57,934 bases of DNA, from positions 1-57,934 of the forward strand of contig NZ_JABTTE010000024.1 in the NCBI RefSeq assembly GCF_013303125.1, given 5' to 3'. Origin of the DNA: Calidifontibacillus erzurumensis (lineage in GTDB: Bacteria > Bacillota > Bacilli > Bacillales > Bacillaceae_J). This document shows positions 45,477-57,759 of the stretch, piece after piece. Every line of letters starts with the position of its first letter. Position 1 is the stretch's first letter. Made by a program: the position numbers and the translations under genes. The notes under the pieces were generated by a model. It was not told where the DNA came from and did no database searches. It was given only the letters and a program-made list of their open reading frames with translations.

Positions 45477-46502
45477 ATGATTACGTTGAAAGGTGTCAAA
45501 AAAGTTTATAAAGGAAACGGTAGAGAAGTTGTAGCCGTAGATAATGTCGATTTAAATATTAAACAAGGTGAAATATATGGCATTATCGGATACAGCGGTG
45601 CTGGAAAAAGTACGCTGATCCGTTTATTAAACCGGCTTGAACAAGCAACGGAAGGTACGGTCGAAGTGGCTGGGCGTGATTTAACGAAAATTAGCGGAAG
45701 CGAATTGCGGAGGGCACGCCAAGAAATCGGGATGATTTTCCAGCACTTTAATTTGTTATGGTCAAGAACCGTTCGGGAAAATATTGCTTTTCCTTTGGAA
45801 ATAGCCGGCGTTCCTAAAAATGAACGGATGAAAAGAGTGGACGAGCTCATCAAATTAGTTGGCCTTGAAGGCAGGGAGGATGCTTATCCTTCCCAGCTGA
45901 GCGGTGGACAAAAACAGCGTGTCGGCATTGCGAGGGCATTAGCCAATCGTCCGAAAGTGCTTTTATGTGATGAGGCAACATCTGCGTTAGACCCGCAAAC
46001 AACTGATCAAATATTAGAATTGCTCGTTGATATTAATAAAAAACTTGGTTTAACCATCGTTTTGATTACGCACGAAATGCATGTAATTCGAAAAATTTGC
46101 CATCGAGTTTCTGTAATGGAAAATGGTCGCATCGTTGAACAAGGTCCTGTCCTTGAAGTATTCCGCAAACCACAGCAGCCGATTACGAAACGTTTTGTGA
46201 AACAAGTGACAGAACCGGAAGAAACGAAAGAAACGATTGAACATCTATTGAACAACTACCGAAGTGGCCAAGTCATTCGCCTTACATTTATAGGAGAAGA
46301 TGCAGAACAGCCGCTGATCACAAATTTAATCCGTACTTTTCCGATTAATATCAATATATTGCAAGGAAAAATTTCGCAAACACAAGATGGTGCTTATGGC
46401 ACGCTATTTGTACATTTAGATGGAGATAAAGCCGATATCGAAAAAGCGATCACCTACATTCGAGATAAAAACATCGAAGTGGAGGTGATCAACAATGATT
46501 GA
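45477..46502 (+). CDS. metN: Methionine ABC transporter ATP-binding protein
   Basis: ATPase of 341 residues: Walker [11 protein letters not shown]-loop [10 protein letters not shown], signature LSGGQKQR, Walker [13 protein letters not shown], and a C-terminal NIL regulatory domain (about 265-341) that binds methionine. ATG 45477 has AAGGTGA seven bases upstream. It overlaps the permease gene by eight bases. Confidence 0.96.
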   Translation: MITLKGVKKVYKGNGREVVAVDNVDLNIKQGEIYGIIGYSGAGKSTLIRLLNRLEQATEGTVEVAGRDLTKISGSELRRARQEIGMIFQHFNLLWSRTVRENIAFPLEIAGVPKNERMKRVDELIKLVGLEGREDAYPSQLSGGQKQRVGIARALANRPKVLLCDEATSALDPQTTDQILELLVDINKKLGLTIVLITHEMHVIRKICHRVSVMENGRIVEQGPVLEVFRKPQQPITKRFVKQVTEPEETKETIEHLLNNYRSGQVIRLTFIGEDAEQPLITNLIRTFPININILQGKISQTQDGAYGTLFVHLDGDKADIEKAITYIRDKNIEVEVINND

Positions 46503-47163
46503 AACTTTGCTGCCTAATGTAAAATGGGAAAAAATGTGGGATGCAACTGTTCAAACTTTGTACATGACAGGCGTGTCGGTTTTAGCGACATTTATTCTTG
46601 GTATTTTGCTAGGTTTGTTGCTATTTTTGACTTCGAAAGGGAATATTTGGGAAAATAAAGTGATCAATTCTATCGTTTCATCTTTTGTTAATATATTTAG
46701 ATCAATCCCGTTTATTATCCTTATTATATTGCTCATTCCTTTTACGAAATGGCTCGTTGGAACAATGCTTGGAGCGAATGCTGCACTTCCTGCGCTCATT
46801 ATTGGCGCAGCACCTTTTTATGCACGAATGGTTGAAATTGCATTGCGTGAAATTGATAAAGGTGTCATCGAAGCGGCAAAAGCAATGGGTGCAAAAACGA
46901 GTACGATCATTTTCAAAGTATTATTGCCTGAATCAATGCCAGCGCTCGTTTCCGGCATTACAGTAACAGCGATTGCCCTTGTCGGTTATACAGCGATGGC
47001 TGGTGTTGTCGGAGCGGGTGGACTTGGAAATCTTGCATATTTAGAAGGATTTCAGCGCAATCATAATGATGTAACAATTTTGGCAACAATCTTAATTCTA
47101 ATCATCGTATTTGTTATTCAGTTTATCGGTGACTTTGTCACTTCAAAAATAGATAAAAGATAA
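46495..47163 (+). CDS. metP: Methionine ABC transporter permease
   Basis: Permease of 222 residues with five helices and the EAA loop EAAKAMGAKTSTIIFKVLLP that docks to MetN. RBS GAGGTGATCAACA lies in the metN 3' end, so the two are coupled. Same as MetI in other bacteria. Confidence 0.95.
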   Translation: MIETLLPNVKWEKMWDATVQTLYMTGVSVLATFILGILLGLLLFLTSKGNIWENKVINSIVSSFVNIFRSIPFIILIILLIPFTKWLVGTMLGANAALPALIIGAAPFYARMVEIALREIDKGVIEAAKAMGAKTSTIIFKVLLPESMPALVSGITVTAIALVGYTAMAGVVGAGGLGNLAYLEGFQRNHNDVTILATILILIIVFVIQFIGDFVTSKIDKR

Positions 47164-47182
47164 AAAACAGGGAGGCTTTGTA

Positions 47183-48055
47183 ATGAAAAAATTATTGTTA
47201 ATGTTGACAACTTTATTTGTCATTTTTGCGTTGGCCGCTTGTGGAGGAGGCAACACACAAGAAAACGCAACAGAAGAAAATCAAGAAGGCACAACAGAAA
47301 CAAATGAAACTGCTGAAACGATAGAACTAGTTGTTGGTGCATCCAATGTTCCACATGCTGAAATTTTAGAGGAAGCAAAACCTCTTCTAGCTGAAAAAGG
47401 CATTGAGCTTAAAATTGTACCGTTCCAAGACTATATTTTGCCAAATAAAGCATTGAATGATAAAGAATTAGATGCTAACTATTTCCAACATATTCCATAC
47501 TTAGAACAACAAATTAAAGAATTTGGTTATGATTTCGTAAATGCAGGCGGTATCCATATTGAACCGATCGGCTTGTACTCTCAAAAATATAAGTCTGTTG
47601 AAGAACTTCCTGATGGTGCAGAAATTATTATGAGCAATTCAGTTGCAGACCATGGCCGTATTTTATCAATGCTTGAAGAAAAAGGATTAATTAAGCTTAA
47701 AGAAGGCGTTGAAAAAATCGCTGCAACAGTTGACGATATTGCTGAAAATCCAAAGAACTTGAAATTTACTACAGATGTTGAACCTGGACTTTTACCACAA
47801 GTTTATAACCAAGGTGAAGGAGATGCGGTTTTAATTAACGCAAACTACGCTTTAGATGCTGGTTTGGATCCTGCGAATGATCCAATTGCAGTAGAGTCTC
47901 CAGAAAATAACCCATATGTGAACATCATTGCTGTTCGTGCTGGTGATGAAAATCGTCCAGAAATCAAAACATTAGTTGAAGTATTGCAATCTGAAGAAAT
48001 TGCAAACTTCATTACAGAAACTTATAAAGGTGCAGTTATTCCTGCTGGACAATAA
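47183..48055 (+). CDS. metQ: Methionine-binding lipoprotein
   Basis: Lipoprotein of 290 residues; the lipobox ends LAAC with Cys20. NlpA-family segments: VVGASNVPHAEILEE, LDANYFQHIPYLE and NSVADHGRILSMLEEKGLI. It delivers methionine to MetNP on the outer face. RBS AGGGAGGCTTTGTA. Confidence 0.95.
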   Translation: MKKLLLMLTTLFVIFALAACGGGNTQENATEENQEGTTETNETAETIELVVGASNVPHAEILEEAKPLLAEKGIELKIVPFQDYILPNKALNDKELDANYFQHIPYLEQQIKEFGYDFVNAGGIHIEPIGLYSQKYKSVEELPDGAEIIMSNSVADHGRILSMLEEKGLIKLKEGVEKIAATVDDIAENPKNLKFTTDVEPGLLPQVYNQGEGDAVLINANYALDAGLDPANDPIAVESPENNPYVNIIAVRAGDENRPEIKTLVEVLQSEEIANFITETYKGAVIPAGQ

Positions 48056-48075
48056 AAGAAAAAAGTGATTTACTC

Positions 48076-48116
48076 GACATGGGGAAATAGAAAATATCCC
48101 CATGTCTATTTCTGTT
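48076..48116 (+). terminator. Terminator of metNPQ
   Basis: GACATGGGGA (48076-48085) pairs with TCCCCATGTC (48097-48106), then TATTTCTGTTT. Confidence 0.88.
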
Positions 48117-48273
48117 TATACATATATAGATAAATTCCTTTACTTTTTTTACATTTATTTACCAAAAAGCTAGTATTTTATTGGAATTTTACAAAAAACT
48201 ATAAAAAAATTAGTGGGAAAAGACTTTTTAAACATATTTATATAAAAAGTATCAAAATACAAAAAACTAACAG

Positions 48274-48302
48274 TTGCTATTGAATTTGAATTAAAATAAG
48301 AT
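48274..48302 (+). promoter_or_regulatory. Likely promoter of the suf operon
   Basis: TTGCTA (48274-48279), 17 bases and TAAGAT (48297-48302). Two GAGAAT-type repeats (near 48309 and 48320) and TGATAATTATT (48340-48350) lie over and after the start region; the last resembles half of a Fur/PerR-type box. Confidence 0.5.
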
Positions 48303-48388
48303 TAGAATGAGAATAGATTGAGAATGAAATAGCCTTTTATGATAATTATTGAAATATAAAGGGAATAGGATTATATGGAGGTATATAT

Positions 48389-49171
48389 ATGTCATCAACT
48401 TTATCAATTAAAGATCTACATGTTGAGATTGATGGAAAAGAGATTTTGAAAGGTGTAAACCTTGAAATTAAAGGCGGCGAGTTTCATGCGATCATGGGAC
48501 CGAACGGAACTGGAAAATCAACACTAGCTTCGGCTATCATGGGGCATCCTAAATATACTGTAACAAAAGGAAGCATTACTTTAGACGGACAAAATGTACT
48601 TGAGATGGAAGTCGATGAGCGTGCTCGTGCAGGATTATTTTTAGCAATGCAATATCCAAGTGAAATTACTGGTGTTACAAATTCTGACTTTTTACGCTCA
48701 GCAATCAATGCGCGCCGTGGAGAAGGCAATGAAATTTCACTTATGAAATTTATCCGTATGATGGATGAGAAAATGCAATTTTTAGAAATGGATTTAAACA
48801 TGGCGCAGCGCTATTTAAATGAAGGATTTTCCGGCGGTGAAAAGAAGCGTAATGAAATTTTACAATTAATGATGCTTGAGCCGAAAATCGCTATCCTTGA
48901 TGAAATTGATTCCGGTCTTGATATTGATGCGTTAAAGGTGGTCGCTAAAGGCATTAATCATATGCGTGGTGAAAACTTTGGCTGTCTGATGATCACCCAC
49001 TACCAACGTTTATTAAATTATATTAAACCTGATTTCGTTCATGTAATGATGCAAGGACGAGTTGTAAAATCCGGTGGACCTGAGTTGGCAGAGCGTTTGG
49101 AAGCGGAAGGTTATGACTGGATCAAGAAGGAATTAGGTATTGAAGACGAAACAGTCGGACAAGAAGCGTAA
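48389..49171 (+). CDS. sufC: Fe-S assembly ATPase SufC
   Basis: ABC-type ATPase of 260 residues: Walker A GPNGTGKST, signature FSGGEKKRNEILQ, Walker B IAILDEIDSGLD. It powers the SufBCD scaffold. First gene of sufC-D-S-U-B, the order found in B. subtilis. RBS TGGAGGTATATAT. Confidence 0.97.
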   Translation: MSSTLSIKDLHVEIDGKEILKGVNLEIKGGEFHAIMGPNGTGKSTLASAIMGHPKYTVTKGSITLDGQNVLEMEVDERARAGLFLAMQYPSEITGVTNSDFLRSAINARRGEGNEISLMKFIRMMDEKMQFLEMDLNMAQRYLNEGFSGGEKKRNEILQLMMLEPKIAILDEIDSGLDIDALKVVAKGINHMRGENFGCLMITHYQRLLNYIKPDFVHVMMQGRVVKSGGPELAERLEAEGYDWIKKELGIEDETVGQEA

Positions 49172-49193
49172 AAAGTAGTGAGGAGGAACATTG

Positions 49194-51718
<2,525 letters not shown>

Positions 51719-51772
51719 TAAGGAAGTATCATTTGATTTCTTGGTTAATCCAAATAAAGGAGTTTGCTGGAT

Positions 51773-52228
51773 ATGTCAGCTATAGATAGGAATATTAATC
51801 TTGATTCGCTTTATCGTCAAGTAATTATGGATCATTATAAAAATCCACGCCATCGCGGCCATATGGATGAGGACAGCGATATTACAGTCAATATGAACAA
51901 TCCGACCTGTGGCGACCGCATTCAATTGCAACTGAAAGTAAAGGACGGGATCGTCACGGATGTCATGTTTGATGGAGATGGTTGTTCGATTAGCATGTCG
52001 TCTGCATCAATGATGTGTCAAGCTATTAAAGGGTTGGAAGTTGAGAAAGCTCTGAAGCTTGCTGAAATATTTTCAAAAATGATGCAAGGCGAAGAATATG
52101 ACGATTCAGATATTGACTTAGGTGATATTGAAGCACTTGCTGGTGTGGCCAAATTTCCGGCGAGGATTAAATGTGCAACTTTATGTTGGAAAGCAATGGA
52201 GAAAGGCCTCAGCAATCAGCCTAGTTAA
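51773..52228 (+). CDS. sufU: Sulfurtransferase/scaffold SufU
   Basis: Protein of 151 residues with the zinc/sulfur-accepting cysteines in NPTCGDRI, GDGCSISM and IKCATLCW. In Bacillus it accepts sulfur from SufS. ATG 51773 gives ten bases of spacing to AAAGGAG; the in-frame TTG 51764 is too close. Confidence 0.95.
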   Translation: MSAIDRNINLDSLYRQVIMDHYKNPRHRGHMDEDSDITVNMNNPTCGDRIQLQLKVKDGIVTDVMFDGDGCSISMSSASMMCQAIKGLEVEKALKLAEIFSKMMQGEEYDDSDIDLGDIEALAGVAKFPARIKCATLCWKAMEKGLSNQPS

Positions 52229-52325
52229 ACTTAATTTTTAGTGATCGAGGCCCCAAGCTTTTTTCATTGAATGATTTCTGTACGAATTTGCGTGATTAAA
52301 CCCAGTTTAGGAGGGGAACAAAAGC

Positions 52326-53723
52326 ATGGCTAAAAAAATGCCGGAAATCGGCGATTATAAATATGGCTTTAGGGATAAAGACGTTTCGATTTACAGGGCT
52401 AAACGTGGTTTAACAAGAGAGATTGTTGAAGAAATCTCAAAAATGAAAAATGAACCACAATGGATGTTAGATTTCCGTCTAAAATCATTAGAACTGTTCT
52501 ATAAAATTCCAATGCCACAATGGGGCGGGGATTTAAGTGAACTAAACTTTGATGAAATTACGTATTATGTAAAACCTTCCGAGAAATCTGAAAGGTCTTG
52601 GGATGAAGTTCCTGAAGAAATTAAAAAGACGTTTGACAAACTTGGTATTCCTGAAGCGGAGCAAAAATATTTGGCAGGGGTTTCTGCTCAATATGAATCA
52701 GAAGTTGTTTACCATAATATGAAAGAAGATCTTGAAAAACTCGGTATTATTTTTAAAGACACCGATTCAGCCTTAAAAGAAAATGAAGAGATCTTTAAAA
52801 AATATTTTGGAACGGTTGTACCGCCATCTGATAATAAGTTTGCTGCCCTTAACTCAGCAGTTTGGTCTGGAGGCTCATTCATTTATGTGCCAAAAGGCGT
52901 AAAAGTGGATACTCCGCTGCAAGCATATTTCCGCATTAACTCTGAAAATATGGGTCAGTTTGAACGGACTCTTATTATCGTTGATGATGATGCATCTGTT
53001 CACTACGTAGAGGGCTGTACAGCACCTGTTTATACAACACATTCTTTGCACAGTGCAGTCGTTGAAATTATAGTTGGTAAAAACGCGTACTGCCGTTACA
53101 CAACGATTCAAAACTGGGCAAATAACGTGTTCAACCTTGTAACTAAACGTACAACTGTTGATGAAAACGGTACGATGGAATGGATCGATGGCAACATCGG
53201 ATCAAAACTTACCATGAAATATCCAGCCTGTATTTTGAAAGGAGAAGGAGCACGCGGATTGACATTGTCTATTGCCATTGCCGGCAAAGGACAACACCAA
53301 GATGCCGGTGCGAAAATGATCCATTTAGCACCTAACACATCTTCAACAATCGTGTCCAAATCCATTTCAAAACAAGGCGGAAACGTTACTTATCGCGGAA
53401 TCGTTCATTTCGGCCGCAAAGCGGACGGCTCTCGTTCTAACGTTGAATGCGATACATTGATTATGGATAATAAATCAAAATCAGATACCATTCCTTATAA
53501 CGAAATCTTGAACGAAAATATTTCGCTTGAACACGAAGCGAAAGTTTCAAAAGTATCTGAAGAACAGCTCTTCTACTTGATGAGCCGCGGTATTTCTGAA
53601 CAAGAAGCAACAGAAATGATCGTCATGGGCTTCATCGAACCATTTACACGTGAATTGCCAATGGAATATGCTGTTGAAATGAACCGATTGATTAAATTCG
53701 AGATGGAAGGCAGCATAGGTTAG
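52326..53723 (+). CDS. sufB: Fe-S assembly protein SufB
   Basis: Main scaffold of 465 residues; characteristic segments [38 protein letters not shown], and the C-terminal [20 protein letters not shown]. Last gene of the operon, 97 bases after sufU. RBS GGAGGGGAACAAAAGC. Confidence 0.97.
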   Translation: MAKKMPEIGDYKYGFRDKDVSIYRAKRGLTREIVEEISKMKNEPQWMLDFRLKSLELFYKIPMPQWGGDLSELNFDEITYYVKPSEKSERSWDEVPEEIKKTFDKLGIPEAEQKYLAGVSAQYESEVVYHNMKEDLEKLGIIFKDTDSALKENEEIFKKYFGTVVPPSDNKFAALNSAVWSGGSFIYVPKGVKVDTPLQAYFRINSENMGQFERTLIIVDDDASVHYVEGCTAPVYTTHSLHSAVVEIIVGKNAYCRYTTIQNWANNVFNLVTKRTTVDENGTMEWIDGNIGSKLTMKYPACILKGEGARGLTLSIAIAGKGQHQDAGAKMIHLAPNTSSTIVSKSISKQGGNVTYRGIVHFGRKADGSRSNVECDTLIMDNKSKSDTIPYNEILNENISLEHEAKVSKVSEEQLFYLMSRGISEQEATEMIVMGFIEPFTRELPMEYAVEMNRLIKFEMEGSIG

Positions 53724-54123
53724 GCTCTATTTACAAGGTTTTTCTCTAAAATAGGGAATCAATTGCCCACAATGTTTTTTTTAACCGTTGACACATTCTT
53801 GTACTTCATCCTAAAGTTTGTTAGTGATGTGCATATAGGTGTCAGCGGTTTTTTGATCCACTTTAATATCCAACCAAGTCCAAATTAATGTATTTTTATG
53901 TGGGTAAGGAGCTTAGAATAAACGTACATTCCCGTTTATACGATAATTGCATATCGGTTAGTCACTATACTATCGAGGAGAGTGTGAAAAGGATTTTTAT
54001 AAACTAGTTTTCCTTTAGCGAGGTGTAGAGTATATGAAAGAGCCATCTGTTTAGGTGTATATTATTAGAACATTATGTCTTATTAAATTTCCTTTGGATT
54101 CTCGTGTATAGGGAGGGAATTTA
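53724..54123. other. Gap after sufB with an imperfect terminator
   Basis: AACCGTTGACAC (53783-53794) can pair with GTGTCAGCGGTT (53839-53850) before TTTTT, with a large loop; this may end the suf operon. No gene is seen. Base composition shifts toward accessory DNA here. Confidence 0.45.
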
Positions 54124-54777
54124 ATGAGTGAGTTGGATAAAGTAGTTAAAGAAGTGATAGCTACTGCAGGAGATATCAGTTCTAAAATGGGAAATCTTGT
54201 TGAAATAGGATTATCTTATGCCCCTTACATAGGAAATGCATTAAATTCTTTTAAATTTAAAAGATTTTCCAAGCGCTTAAAGGAACATGAAGGGCAAATT
54301 CGGAAAATTGGTCAACTTGCTTCTCAATCTTTATTATCTATGGAATATATTAGCCATAAGGTATTTCCTATAGTTTTGGCTGATTTAATTGAAGAACATG
54401 AAGATGCGAAAGTGAATTATATCTTAAATGGTTTTCAAAATGTATTTATTGAGGAAAAATCAGAAGAGAGTGTGGTAATAAATTATTTTGATACTTTAAG
54501 AAATTTAAGATATGCACATATAAGAAGGCTATTTTATTTTGCTGACTTAGACTCTATATATCCTGAGGAATCTGTTCTTTTAGATAATGAATTAAATGCT
54601 TTTGTTAAAAGTCTTGACGAACAATTAAAAAATTTAGGTTTGATTGGTTTTCGTTTAAGATTTGGGGAATTCGAAGGAAAAGAATTTGATAGAAGTAAAG
54701 ATGATATAGTGATACTCACGTACGGTAAAATGTTTATTAAATTTATTATGGATGACCCAGAGTTGTGTAGTTATTGA
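54124..54777 (+). CDS. Protein of unknown function (217 residues)
   Basis: Start ATG 54124 behind TAGGGAGGGAATTTA. The N-terminus has a small-residue, mildly hydrophobic stretch (about 15-40: GDISSKMGNLVEIGLSYAPY) that could touch a membrane. A basic, helical middle (FKFKRFSKRLKEHEGQI) and an acidic helix EEHEDAKVNYILNGF follow, then a helical segment with YFDTLRNLRYAHIRRLFYF. No family could be named. It stands alone between the suf operon and IS debris and uses AT-rich codons unlike its left neighbours, which suggests transfer. Confidence 0.65.
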   Translation: MSELDKVVKEVIATAGDISSKMGNLVEIGLSYAPYIGNALNSFKFKRFSKRLKEHEGQIRKIGQLASQSLLSMEYISHKVFPIVLADLIEEHEDAKVNYILNGFQNVFIEEKSEESVVINYFDTLRNLRYAHIRRLFYFADLDSIYPEESVLLDNELNAFVKSLDEQLKNLGLIGFRLRFGEFEGKEFDRSKDDIVILTYGKMFIKFIMDDPELCSY

Positions 54778-55035
54778 AACCTTATTAAGGATGAAAGGAT
54801 ATATAAAACTAGTTAGAAGAAATAATAATCATATTTATGGTAGTAAGTCAAGTTTGTTTTTGGAAACATTTTGATTAAGTTTTTTCTGCATAAGAACCAT
54901 TCATGGATTGGTCCACAACGCAAGAATATTGTCAAAGTGAAAAGAGCCTTTGACAACCTACTCGGGACGTGGAGAGATAAATCCATGGATGTTCTGCCAA
55001 AAAAATGTGAGGAAAGGCCGCCATATAACCTTTAG
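54778..55035. other. Unassigned gap with a 9-base inverted repeat
   Basis: TTGTCAAAG (54929-54937) and CTTTGACAA (54948-54956) are perfect inverted copies. No gene could be supported. The stretch may be further debris of mobile DNA. Confidence 0.4.
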
Positions 55036-55754
55036 GATAATGCAGCAGAACGACACATTTTTTCATACTCATCAGGCGTTAAATAACCGATGCTTCCATG
55101 AATTTTTTCGTTTATTGTTGTGGCAGTAAAATCTTATTCTAGTACAATATAACGTTCTTTTATTGATTCTTATGTTGATGCCGAGTCATATTTTTTAACA
55201 ATGCAAGATTTGATATTTGCTTGTTTCATTAGACGCTGAACTCGTTTAATACTTTATGCAAATCCCTTTTGTTTAAGCTTTTCATGAATTTTTGGAGCGC
55301 CATAGCGCCCCTTATTATCATTGTGAATCGCTTTAATTTGCTCAAGTAGTTTTTGATTAGCGACGTGATAGCTATTAAGTTTCTTATGAAATGGCTGATA
55401 ATACGTACTTTTTGGCATCTTTAATAGACGACACATCATTTGGATAGAATGTTGTTCGCTCTTTTGATATAAAATCGATTAATTTTTGCTCATCTATTTT
55501 CTTGAGAATATGGTCATAACCTTTTTAAAATTTCGATTTCCTGTTTTAATCGAAGATTTTCCTTTTGGATAGCATCTACATCAGCTGCAGTTAATTCCTT
55601 TGCACCTTCAATTGTCTAGAGTTGCTTAATCTACTTAGTAAATAGTTACTTCAGAAACACTATATTAGCTAGAGAGTTGACTGACCGAAGTGTCTGAACG
55701 ATAGGGTTCAATGATTGTTTGTTTAAATTCTTGATTATAACGTTTTTGGCTCAT
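55036..55754 (-). pseudogene. Internally deleted IS3-family (IS150-like) element
   Basis: On the minus strand an OrfA remnant begins at 55754 (MSQKRYNQEFKQTI, later VSQLSS and KGI) with several stops. An OrfB N-terminus follows (55439-55254: MMCRLLKMPKSTYYQPFHKK, NKGRYGAPKIHEKLKQKGFA), then a stop and a continuation SIKRVQRLMKQANIKS. The last piece, INEKIHGSIGYLTPDEYEK (about 55110-55050), is the C-terminal end of such transposases. The DDE catalytic core between them is missing, so the element is dead. No clear terminal repeats were found. Confidence 0.75.
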
Positions 55755-56117
55755 AAATTGGATGGGACCTTTCGTTAGTTCACTTAACTTTGTTGTGTCC
55801 ATAAATCTATACTACATCATTCTTTATTATTAATGTCTTAAAGAATAGAGATTTTACAAATGGTTTTTCTCAAAGATTTCTAAATTCTTAAATTTGGCAC
55901 TACAATAAACAAACAATAGTACAAATCTTAGCAAGTGTTTTTATCATTATTGTAATATTTTCTTTTATTATGTGATTTATTATGTGATGGAGGAGGATTT
56001 TTTTACACTCTTGTCTAAATATATATTAAATTCATAAATTATAGTGGGACAAGGAATTTTTCAGTTCTAGGTTGTTATTATAGAAAATAAACGAATTGAT
56101 TTACAAGGGTGAAAAAA
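55755..56117. other. AT-rich gap before the right-end cassette
   Basis: No gene is seen. It may hold the promoter of the cassette, but no box pair was convincing enough to assign. Confidence 0.4.
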
Positions 56118-56660
56118 ATGGATGTTAAATTATTTGAGAAGTATTTAAATTTATTTATACAACTTTATAAGGATAATCAACTTATAGTTGATTGGCGTGA
56201 CAATAGGGCAAACTTTAAAATGCGTAAGAAACCGGAAACGCTAATTAGTGGTATTGAATCTAATGCTAATGAAGAAGAATTTATAAAATCGGTATTCACG
56301 ATTATAGATATTACTAAATCACTTGCATCTAGTAGCGAAGATTCTATTGAGTGGGATAGTGAAATAGTTGATTTAGTTAAGAATGTCATTTTAAGCGACG
56401 AAAATATTTGGGGTGAAATAACTGCTAAAGTGCTTTGTCAAAATGAGTATATTGATGACATTAAGTATGAGATACTTACAAAAAGAAGTATAGACAATCC
56501 AAATTGTATTTTATCTTATTCTATACAGTTAAGCTTAGATATTAAAGGTCAAAATGATGAGAGTACTGATAGAATAATAGTTGAATTAACAAAAGACGAG
56601 CTAATTAATTTTAAAAATTTGTTAGAAGATATTATACAAAAATTAGAATCAATACATTAA
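56118..56660 (+). CDS. Protein of unknown function, first gene of a putative toxin-antitoxin cassette
   Basis: Protein of 180 residues, acidic and mostly helical, without signal peptide. ATG 56118 follows AAGGGTG at six bases; an in-frame GTG at 56109 is inside that site. The C-terminal leucine-rich helix (LTKDELINFKNLLEDIIQKL) loosely recalls COMM-type or coiled binding domains; this is only a resemblance. It lies 18 bases before the DUF433 gene, so all three genes are probably one transcript. Confidence 0.65.
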   Translation: MDVKLFEKYLNLFIQLYKDNQLIVDWRDNRANFKMRKKPETLISGIESNANEEEFIKSVFTIIDITKSLASSSEDSIEWDSEIVDLVKNVILSDENIWGEITAKVLCQNEYIDDIKYEILTKRSIDNPNCILSYSIQLSLDIKGQNDESTDRIIVELTKDELINFKNLLEDIIQKLESIH

Positions 56661-56678
56661 TTTTTAAGGGAGGTGTGA

Positions 56679-57158
56679 ATGATGAATTGTCAGTTATTGG
56701 AATATTCTAGAGGTATAAACGAACCAGTATCTGAAAAAAATGTATTTGTCTTCAAAGAAACTCCCAGAATATTTACAAAGACATCTAAAAAAAAATATCC
56801 TCATTATTTAGAGAGAGGTCTAAAATCTTTAAACGGTGAATATACTGTTTACCAAAATCAATTGATCAAGAATAGGAAGATAGAGATGATTGGAAAACAG
56901 GATTTAGAATTTTTGGGTAAACAGTATTTGGAAATTTTGGCAAAAAAATCAAATGGTATAAACGTTTCTTCAAATATACTTGGAGGAATGCCCGTTGTTA
57001 AAGGAACTAGGATTAATGTTTCGTTAATTCTTGCATGTCTTAGAGATGAGATGACTATTGAGGAGATATGCGAAGATTATTCATTAGAATATGAAGACGT
57101 TTTTAACGCATTAAATTTCGTCATTAAAGTCTTAGATTATCCATATTATGAGGAATAG
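56679..57158 (+). CDS. DUF433-domain protein with N-terminal extension (antitoxin-like)
   Basis: Protein of 159 residues. The last 65 residues match DUF433 (VSSNILGGMPVVKGTRINVS, then LRDEMTIEEICEDYSLEYED), a winged-helix domain found in antitoxins next to PIN-like genes. The first 90 residues are an extra, basic, unrecognised region. Two adjacent ATGs (56679, 56682) share AAGGGAGGTG; either may start. Its stop is two bases from the next gene, typical of toxin-antitoxin pairs. Confidence 0.8.
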   Translation: MMNCQLLEYSRGINEPVSEKNVFVFKETPRIFTKTSKKKYPHYLERGLKSLNGEYTVYQNQLIKNRKIEMIGKQDLEFLGKQYLEILAKKSNGINVSSNILGGMPVVKGTRINVSLILACLRDEMTIEEICEDYSLEYEDVFNALNFVIKVLDYPYYEE

Positions 57159-57160
57159 AT

Positions 57161-57565
57161 ATGAGGATTTTTTTAGATGAAAATATTTCACCACAAGCAG
57201 AATTTTATTTTAGAAGTCTAGGGTATGATGTGAGGAGTGTAAGGTCATACAATATACAGGGGATTGATGATGAGACTGTACTTCAAATAGCGATTAGTGA
57301 AGACAGAGTGTTATTAACTCAAAATGGTAAACATTTTATTATTCAAATTCCCCCTAAATGTAAAGGTAAAACACACCAGGGTTTAATTTGGATAAGATTT
57401 AATGTTACTAGAAAAAATGTTCAAAATCTATGCAATAAAGTCCATGCGTTTCTTCAAGGAGAAAAGGATATTATTGATTCAATTTGGAAAGCAAAACAGA
57501 TAAATAATATTCAAATTTCTTTTGATAAAAGATATCCGCCTCCTAAAAAAGTTGTTTGTTATTAA
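57161..57565 (+). CDS. DUF5615 PIN-like protein with altered acidic motif (toxin-like)
   Basis: Protein of 134 residues with the DUF5615/Mut7-C-like PIN fold: MRIFLDENISPQAEFYFRSL (D6, E7), GIDDETVLQIA (D36-D37-E38) and LLTQNGKHF at 51-59. Most relatives have T-x-D-x-DF at the last site; here both aspartates are replaced (N55, H58), so nuclease activity may be changed or lost. The protein also has a longer C-terminus than the core domain. It pairs with the DUF433 gene. Confidence 0.75.
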   Translation: MRIFLDENISPQAEFYFRSLGYDVRSVRSYNIQGIDDETVLQIAISEDRVLLTQNGKHFIIQIPPKCKGKTHQGLIWIRFNVTRKNVQNLCNKVHAFLQGEKDIIDSIWKAKQINNIQISFDKRYPPPKKVVCY

Positions 57566-57593
57566 TGATAAATTAAATTATTACTAATTTGTT

Positions 57594-57626
57594 AGAGAGC
57601 CCTTTTTAGAGGTCTCTTTTTATTTT
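57594..57626 (+). terminator. Terminator of the three-gene cassette
   Basis: AGAGAGCC (57594-57601) pairs with GGTCTCT (57611-57617) with one bulged base, then TTTTTATTTTT. Confidence 0.7.
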
Positions 57627-57759
57627 TACTTAAAGACTTTAGTTACTTGGTTTATTATGCTCTATAGTATTTAATGGGGGTTAGACACAATTTAATTAGA
57701 AACAAAAAACACGCAAACCTCCAATTTATTTATAATTGAATTACCGAAAAACAAATCCT

